Source of the DNA: Rhizobium subbaraonis
GTDB lineage: Bacteria > Pseudomonadota > Alphaproteobacteria > Rhizobiales > Rhizobiaceae
Direction of reading: 5' to 3'
NCBI RefSeq assembly: GCF_900220975.1
Contig: NZ_OBQD01000001.1
Span: forward strand, 434,001-498,000
Length of the DNA stretch: 64,000 bases
A program made the translations under genes and the position numbers. Numbering within the stretch: position 1 is the stretch's first letter; the number at the start of each line of letters is the position of its first letter. The notes beneath the pieces are model-generated. The model was given only the letters and a program-made list of their open reading frames with translations. It did no database searches and had not been told where the DNA came from. Positions 59,979 to 64,000 of the stretch are shown here, in pieces.

Positions 59979-60021
59979 CCAACGCATTCAATCCGCGAAA
60001 TTCGCTGATTGAATGCGTTGG
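59979..60021. repeat. 43-bp near-perfect palindrome
   Basis: CCAACGCATTCAATC (59979-59993) mirrors GATTGAATGCGTTGG (60007-60021); the centre GCGAA-A-TTCGC extends the dyad. The outer motif CTCCCAACGCATTC recurs as a direct copy at 60082-60095. It may be a terminator for nirK or a recombination site. Confidence 0.75.
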
Positions 60022-60074
60022 ATCGGAACTTCCATGGCACCGGTCGGTTGTCCGAAAAACGGTGGTTGCTAAAA

Positions 60075-60389
60075 ATGTCACCTCCCAACGCATTCGCAAA
60101 AGTCTGCTCGGTTATCCTGCTGGTCCTCATGGTGGCATTCTCGAACCACTCGGGACCCGTGGCATTCTCCGACGCTGCGCACCAATGCAAAGTTGGTCCA
60201 TCGCACCACCCACAGGGACGGGTGGCGGACAACTGTTGTCATTCTACGCAGTGCGTTTGGGTTTTTTCGGTCGTTCCCGTCCTGCCGAACACTTTCGCTT
60301 TTGAGCATGGACCGCAATCCGTCGGGATTCAGCGACCTTTTGTAATCACAAGGAGCCTCTATCCTCCGCCCAAGCCGGGTCTCGGTTGA
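60075..60389 (+). CDS. small exported Cys/His protein, unknown
   Basis: 104 residues from ATG 60075. Signal-like start (KVCSVILLVLMVAFSNHSGP), then SHHPQGRVADNCCHSTQCVW and a Pro-rich tail. Cys/His pairs suggest metal binding; it recalls the small protein at 54363 in length, position in a copper cluster and the CC-x(2,3)-C pattern. Weak coding evidence; no family recognised. Confidence 0.45.
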   Translation: MSPPNAFAKVCSVILLVLMVAFSNHSGPVAFSDAAHQCKVGPSHHPQGRVADNCCHSTQCVWVFSVVPVLPNTFAFEHGPQSVGIQRPFVITRSLYPPPKPGLG

Positions 60390-60423
60390 CTTTGATGCCC
60401 GTTACAAAACGTAGGAGATTCAA

Positions 60424-60843
60424 ATGACTTCCTGGACAAAAATGATTGTTGCCGCGGCCGTTCCCCTGGTCGTCTTGGCCGTTCCCAGCCCCAGTTCGGC
60501 GCAGATGGCGCTACCGGACAAGTGCAAAGCAGACATGGCAACGGGCCAGGCCATGCAGATGCCGGAAATGCAGATGGGCAACATGGCCGAACATCAAAAG
60601 GCAATGATGGAGGGTATGCGGGAAATGCATCCCGCGATGATGCAAGGAATGATGGCGAAAGACCCAGATGTCGCTTTCGTGTGTGGAATGATCGCCCACC
60701 ACATGGGCGCGATCTCCATGTCCGAGGTCGAACTGAAATTCGGCGACGATGCAGAGGCCAAATCGATGGCTGAGAAGATCATCGACGCCCAGAAAAAGGA
60801 AATCGACGAGATGACCACCTGGATCAACGAGCACGCCCAGTAG
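60424..60843 (+). CDS. DUF305 copper-binding periplasmic protein
   Basis: 139 residues with a signal peptide (MIVAAAVPLVVLAVPSPSSA). Met-rich (MQMPEMQMGNMAEHQKAMME, MREMHPAMMQGMMAKDPDVA), then FVCGMIAHHMGAISMSEVEL, the DUF305 H-H-x-G core. Such proteins (CopM-like) bind Cu(I) or Ag(I) through Met and His. Followed after 28 bp by a Csp-like gene, so probably co-transcribed. Confidence 0.9.
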   Translation: MTSWTKMIVAAAVPLVVLAVPSPSSAQMALPDKCKADMATGQAMQMPEMQMGNMAEHQKAMMEGMREMHPAMMQGMMAKDPDVAFVCGMIAHHMGAISMSEVELKFGDDAEAKSMAEKIIDAQKKEIDEMTTWINEHAQ

Positions 60844-60871
60844 GCGTACAGGAAAAAGCGGGAGAAGCGCT

Positions 60872-61207
60872 ATGCATCACACTCAGTCACCCGAGATGAA
60901 GGCTTGCATCGACAACTGTTTGGCCTGCTATCGGGAATGTCTATCGGCAGCCATGCATCACTGCCTGGAGATGGGCGGTGAACATACGAAACCGCGCCAT
61001 TTCCGGCTTATGATGGCATGCGCGGAAATCTGCCGGACCTCCGCGCATTTCATGCTTCTGGGCTCGGAGCATCACAAGCATGTATGCCGGGAATGCGCAG
61101 AAATCTGTGTTGAATGTGCGGACGACTGCGAGCGTATCGGCGACATGCAGAGTTGCGTGGACGCGTGCCGACGCTGCGCGAAGAGCTGCGAAGAAATGGC
61201 GGCCTAG
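60872..61207 (+). CDS. four-helix-bundle copper storage protein (Csp-like)
   Basis: 111 residues, 14 Cys. Cys pairs along helices: ACIDNCLACYRECLSAAMHH, CAEICRTSAHFML, HVCRECAEICVECADDCERI, QSCVDACRRCAKSCEEMAA. This is the pattern of Csp/DUF326 proteins that store many Cu(I) ions inside a four-helix bundle. No signal peptide, so the cytosolic type (Csp3-like). Confidence 0.92.
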   Translation: MHHTQSPEMKACIDNCLACYRECLSAAMHHCLEMGGEHTKPRHFRLMMACAEICRTSAHFMLLGSEHHKHVCRECAEICVECADDCERIGDMQSCVDACRRCAKSCEEMAA

Positions 61208-61221
61208 CTAGGCGACGATCC

Positions 61222-61249
61222 AACACGCGCCGCCAAAGCGGCGCGTGTT
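61222..61249. terminator. hairpin between convergent genes
   Basis: AACACGCGCCGC (61222-61233) pairs with GCGGCGCGTGTT (61238-61249), loop CAAA. Bidirectional terminator between 61207 (+) and 61288 (-). Confidence 0.7.
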
Positions 61250-61287
61250 CCGACTAGGGTATGATCGCGATCGCGATCGCGCCAATC

Positions 61288-61650
61288 TCATTGACCTTGC
61301 ATAAAAGTCTGCATCTCTTCGAGCGTGACCTTGCCGTCGTCGTTTGCGTCCACGCTGTCGAATATCCGTTTGTGAACCGCCGTGACCTCTTCAAAGGACA
61401 ATCCGCCGTCGCCATCCGTGTCCGCCACAGCGAACATGATTTTCATCATGTGACCGCGCATCGGCATTCCGCCTATCATTCCCTGCATTCTGCCGCCCAT
61501 TGCCATTCCGGGCATCTGGCCGTGCTCTGCCTGGGTCCCTTGGGCTTGGGTTGCGTCAGTGCCCGATTGAGCCAGTGCCGCGGTTACGGGACCCATTGAA
61601 AGAAGAATGGCGGCCACTACTGTCATGCGTGTCAGTTTTCCCGGGACCAT
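61288..61650 (-). CDS. exported Met-rich EF-hand protein
   Basis: 120 residues. Signal peptide (MTVVAAILLSMGPVTAALA), a Met/Gly/His-rich linker (MPGMAMGGRMQGMIGGMPMR) and two EF-hands: DTDGDGGLSFEE and DANDDGKVTLEE with full calcium loops. The Met-rich stretch is a copper-binding feature. Strong AGGAG ribosome site. Possibly a periplasmic Cu/Ca sensor or buffer. Confidence 0.85.
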   Translation of the reverse strand: MVPGKLTRMTVVAAILLSMGPVTAALAQSGTDATQAQGTQAEHGQMPGMAMGGRMQGMIGGMPMRGHMMKIMFAVADTDGDGGLSFEEVTAVHKRIFDSVDANDDGKVTLEEMQTFMQGQ

Positions 61651-61735
61651 TTTCGTTCTCCTTTGCTCCCATGGCTGCTGGACATGCTACGGTTCGATGA
61701 TACCACCCCCCCTGCGAGTGCTGGTTTGTGTTTGA

Positions 61736-62233
61736 TCAAAGACCCGCTGTCTGGAAACGGATGGCGGCATCCGATGCTATTCGGTCCACACACCAACGTG
61801 CATACATCGGTCCAAGAAAACTGCCGATCAGACGCCCGATCAGTGTCGCTGGAAGATCGTAGTCGATAAACACCCTGAGATCGGAACCCTCCTGCCTCGC
61901 CTCGATCTCAAAACCCATCCGGTATGAACCGATGACCAGGAGGAGGGGCCTGTTCGTCGTTTCCCAGACCTTGCGAACAGGTGGCCGCCGCTCGACGGTC
62001 GTCACTTCAAGGTAGAGCCTCATGCCGAGGAACGTTCCGGTCATCCGTATCCGCCCGCCGATTTGCCGGCCTTCGGACCGATCGAACTCGTACGACATTC
62101 GGCCGCCGAGCATCATCACCGAGGGCTCTGACATATGTCCGGCGAGGCGGCGATGATCGTCAAGATAGTCGAAGAGGGCCTCGGCCGACGCCTGGATGCG
62201 AACCCTGGAGTTGGCCGAGTACCGGTAGCTCAT
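61736..62233 (-). CDS. SRPBCC-family lipid/ligand-binding protein
   Basis: 165 residues from ATG 62233. [20 protein letters not shown] and YLDDHRRLAGHMSEPSVMML begin a START-like fold; VWETTNRPLLLVIGSYRMGF and LRVFIDYDLPATLIGRLIGS the rest. Coupled by overlap to the DUF2933 gene and, through it, to the copper ATPase. Such genes accompany Cu P-type ATPases; role unknown. Confidence 0.75.
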   Translation of the reverse strand: MSYRYSANSRVRIQASAEALFDYLDDHRRLAGHMSEPSVMMLGGRMSYEFDRSEGRQIGGRIRMTGTFLGMRLYLEVTTVERRPPVRKVWETTNRPLLLVIGSYRMGFEIEARQEGSDLRVFIDYDLPATLIGRLIGSFLGPMYARWCVDRIASDAAIRFQTAGL

Positions 62234-62427
62234 TTTTCTTCGTCCGAAGCACCTCGGTGATGTCCATGCCCGCCATGTCCGTGGAAGAGGTGCATGACTG
62301 GGCAAGCCAGCAAAACGAGATACGGCAGGAACCCAAGGGCGTGGCCCCAGTGCTCCCGCAGGACGAAGAACAGGACGATGGCGGCTAGTGATGCGGCCAT
62401 AAGCATCCAAGTCCGTGACGACGTCAT
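62230..62427 (-). CDS. DUF2933 small membrane protein
   Basis: 65 residues, two hydrophobic segments ([40 protein letters not shown]) and a His-rich end ([10 protein letters not shown]). Typical of DUF2933 proteins of copper/heavy-metal operons. Overlaps both neighbours by four bases. Confidence 0.85.
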   Translation of the reverse strand: MTSSRTWMLMAASLAAIVLFFVLREHWGHALGFLPYLVLLACPVMHLFHGHGGHGHHRGASDEEK

Positions 62428-64000
62428 AGTTTGACGCTCCTCAATCTCAGCGAGTTGCCGATGACGCTCACAGACGAGAGTGCCATGGCGGCTGCCGCGA
62501 TGATGGGGGACAGAAGGAGGCCTAAGGCCGGATAGAGGACCCCGGCAGCCACGGGAACACCCAAGGCATTGTAGATGAAGGCAAAGAACAGGTTCTGGCG
62601 AATGTTCGACATTGTCGCGTGGCTAAGTTGCCGTGCTCGCACGATGCCCTGGAGATCGCCTTTCAGGAGTGTCACTCCTGCGCTCTCGATTGCCACGTCC
62701 GTCCCCGTACCCATCGCGATACCGACGTCGGCAGCGGCGAGCGCGGGCGCGTCGTTGACGCCGTCTCCCGCCATGCCGACGATCCGCCCCTCGCTTCGTA
62801 GTCGTGAGACGATCTTGCTCTTGTCCTCTGGAAGAACCTCCGCCTCGACTTCGGAAATGCCGAGCCGGCGGGCCACGGCGTGCGCCGTCGTCTTGTTGTC
62901 GCCGGTGAGCATCACGACGCGAATTCCGGCGTCGACCAACGCCTTTACGGCGTCCGGCGTCGTTGCCTTGATGGGGTCGGCAATGGCGAAAAGACCCGCG
63001 ACGTGACCATCCATGGCCATGAAGATGACGGTTGCCCCGTCGTCGCGCAGTTCTTCGGCCTTGTGCGTCATTGAGGAGACGTCAATCCGTTCCTCTTCCA
63101 TGATCCGGTGACTCCCGAGGATGATGGCGCGGCGATCGACTTTGCCCGTGACGCCTTTCCCGACCGGACTGTCGAAATCCTCTGCATTTCCAATCGGAAC
63201 GTCGCGTTCTCTGGCGGCGTTGACGATCGCAAGCGCAAGCGGGTGTTCGCTGGAGTTTTCCAGTGTCGCGGCAAGGCGGAGCAGCTCGGTCTCGGGCACT
63301 TGGTCGCTCGGGATGATGGCTGTAACCTTGGGCCGGCCCTCGGTGAGCGTTCCGGTCTTGTCGACGACAAGGGTGTCGACCTTCTCGAATCGCTCCAGCG
63401 CTTCAGCGTTCTTGATCAGGACACCCAGCCGCGCGCCCCGTCCCACGCCGACCATGATCGACATCGGTGTCGCCAGCCCCAATGCGCAGGGGCATGCGAT
63501 GATGAGCACGGCGACGGCCGCTACCAGTCCATGGGCGAACCGCGGCTCCGGGCCGAACAGCATCCAGGTCACGAATGAAACAATCGCAATGAGGATCACG
63601 ACCGGCACGAACCAGCCCGACACTTCATCCGCGAGGCGCTGGATGGGCGCACGGGATCGCTGGGCGTCGGCGACCATCTGCACGATCCGCGACAGCATCG
63701 TATCCCGGCCAACCTTTGCGGCTTCCATGACGAAAGCTCCGGTCTGGTTCATGGTGCCGCCGATGAGCTTGGAGCCGGCGTCCTTCGTCACAGGCATGGA
63801 TTCCCCGGTTATCATCGACTCGTCGACTGAACTTCGTCCTTCCAGAAGGGTGCCGTCCACGGGGACTTTCTCTCCGGGGCGAACACGCAGCCGGTCACCG
63901 ACCGTCACCACATCAAGACCGACGTCTTCCTCCGAGCCGTCCGAGTTCACTCTCCGAGCGATCTTGGGAGCCAGATCGAGCAGGGCGCGGATTGCACCGC
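62424..64000 (-). CDS. copA: Cu+-transporting P1B-type ATPase, 5' end beyond window
   Basis: At least 525 residues; the N-terminus lies outside the right edge. Motifs in order: [20 protein letters not shown] (TGE), [20 protein letters not shown] (CPC metal site), [14 protein letters not shown] (phosphorylated Asp), [10 protein letters not shown] (HP), [46 protein letters not shown] and [16 protein letters not shown] supply the TM7-TM8 N and M-SS residues of Cu+-ATPases. A GTG at 63950 is internal, not the start, since coding-like sequence continues to the edge. Heads the operon with DUF2933 and SRPBCC genes. Confidence 0.95.
   Translation of the reverse strand, partial: GAIRALLDLAPKIARRVNSDGSEEDVGLDVVTVGDRLRVRPGEKVPVDGTLLEGRSSVDESMITGESMPVTKDAGSKLIGGTMNQTGAFVMEAAKVGRDTMLSRIVQMVADAQRSRAPIQRLADEVSGWFVPVVILIAIVSFVTWMLFGPEPRFAHGLVAAVAVLIIACPCALGLATPMSIMVGVGRGARLGVLIKNAEALERFEKVDTLVVDKTGTLTEGRPKVTAIIPSDQVPETELLRLAATLENSSEHPLALAIVNAARERDVPIGNAEDFDSPVGKGVTGKVDRRAIILGSHRIMEEERIDVSSMTHKAEELRDDGATVIFMAMDGHVAGLFAIADPIKATTPDAVKALVDAGIRVVMLTGDNKTTAHAVARRLGISEVEAEVLPEDKSKIVSRLRSEGRIVGMAGDGVNDAPALAAADVGIAMGTGTDVAIESAGVTLLKGDLQGIVRARQLSHATMSNIRQNLFFAFIYNALGVPVAAGVLYPALGLLLSPIIAAAAMALSSVSVIGNSLRLRSVKL

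Noticed and set aside
61262-61281. GCGATC tandem/palindromic run
   Set aside because: Three units only; too short to call a functional repeat.

Overview
The window looks chromosomal and comes from a GC-rich alphaproteobacterium, most likely family Rhizobiaceae. The evidence is a rkpK-lpsL pair (UDP-glucose dehydrogenase and UDP-glucuronate epimerase), a Rhodobacter-type gene transfer agent (GTA) structural cluster, long rhizobial palindromes, class III nucleotide cyclases and a DmeRF-type Co/Ni system. I cannot settle the genus. I see no rRNA, tRNA, CRISPR array or intact insertion sequence.

1-31.4 kb is a surface-polysaccharide region. It holds five glycosyltransferases (GT32-like at 429; GT4 at 2915 and 10891; MurG/GT28-like at 9701 and 12142), a polysaccharide deacetylase (4009), two related polysaccharide lyases (1769, 19541), and an oligopeptide-type ABC importer (13421-19391) lying between polysaccharide genes. 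A 904-residue ABC-exporter-like protein (6620-9334) has lost every catalytic NBD motif. UDP-uronate supply comes from 22180, 28493 and 29539. Second-messenger genes are interleaved: a cNMP-binding protein (6108), a cyclase (20496), a diguanylate cyclase (24776) and a cyclase fused to a 2Fe-2S domain and membrane anchor (26475). A plausible reading is polysaccharide synthesis, trimming and recycling under cAMP/c-di-GMP control.

31.4-43.99 kb is a GTA/HK97-type head-tail cluster on the + strand, in the usual order from terminase to tail hub (DUF2163). It starts after a strong sigma70-like promoter and a roughly 300-nt leader that ends in an intrinsic-terminator-like hairpin just before the first ATG. 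A GH19-type lysozyme sits between terminase and portal. The cluster stops abruptly at about 43.90 kb, at the C-terminus of the DUF2163 gene. The peptidase (g14) and megatron (g15) genes expected next are absent.

43.99-48.4 kb begins AT-rich and carries a double-HTH regulator facing a tightly packed four-gene cassette: a small DUF6634-like protein, a metallophosphoesterase, a soluble FtsH-like AAA+/M41 protease with an unrecognised N-terminal domain, and a small basic protein. This is my best candidate for an undescribed system.

48.6-64 kb is a metal-handling region. It contains a lipoprotein/TolC/multicopper oxidase/cupredoxin/CusF operon, a MerR regulator facing a glutaredoxin-MauE-like membrane protein across a textbook MerR promoter, dmeF-dmeR (Co/Ni) with a candidate operator, a frameshifted nirK, and copper-binding small proteins (DUF305, Csp-like four-helix bundle, Met-rich EF-hand). 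It ends with a Cu+-type P-type ATPase that runs off the right edge, followed in its operon by DUF2933 and SRPBCC genes.
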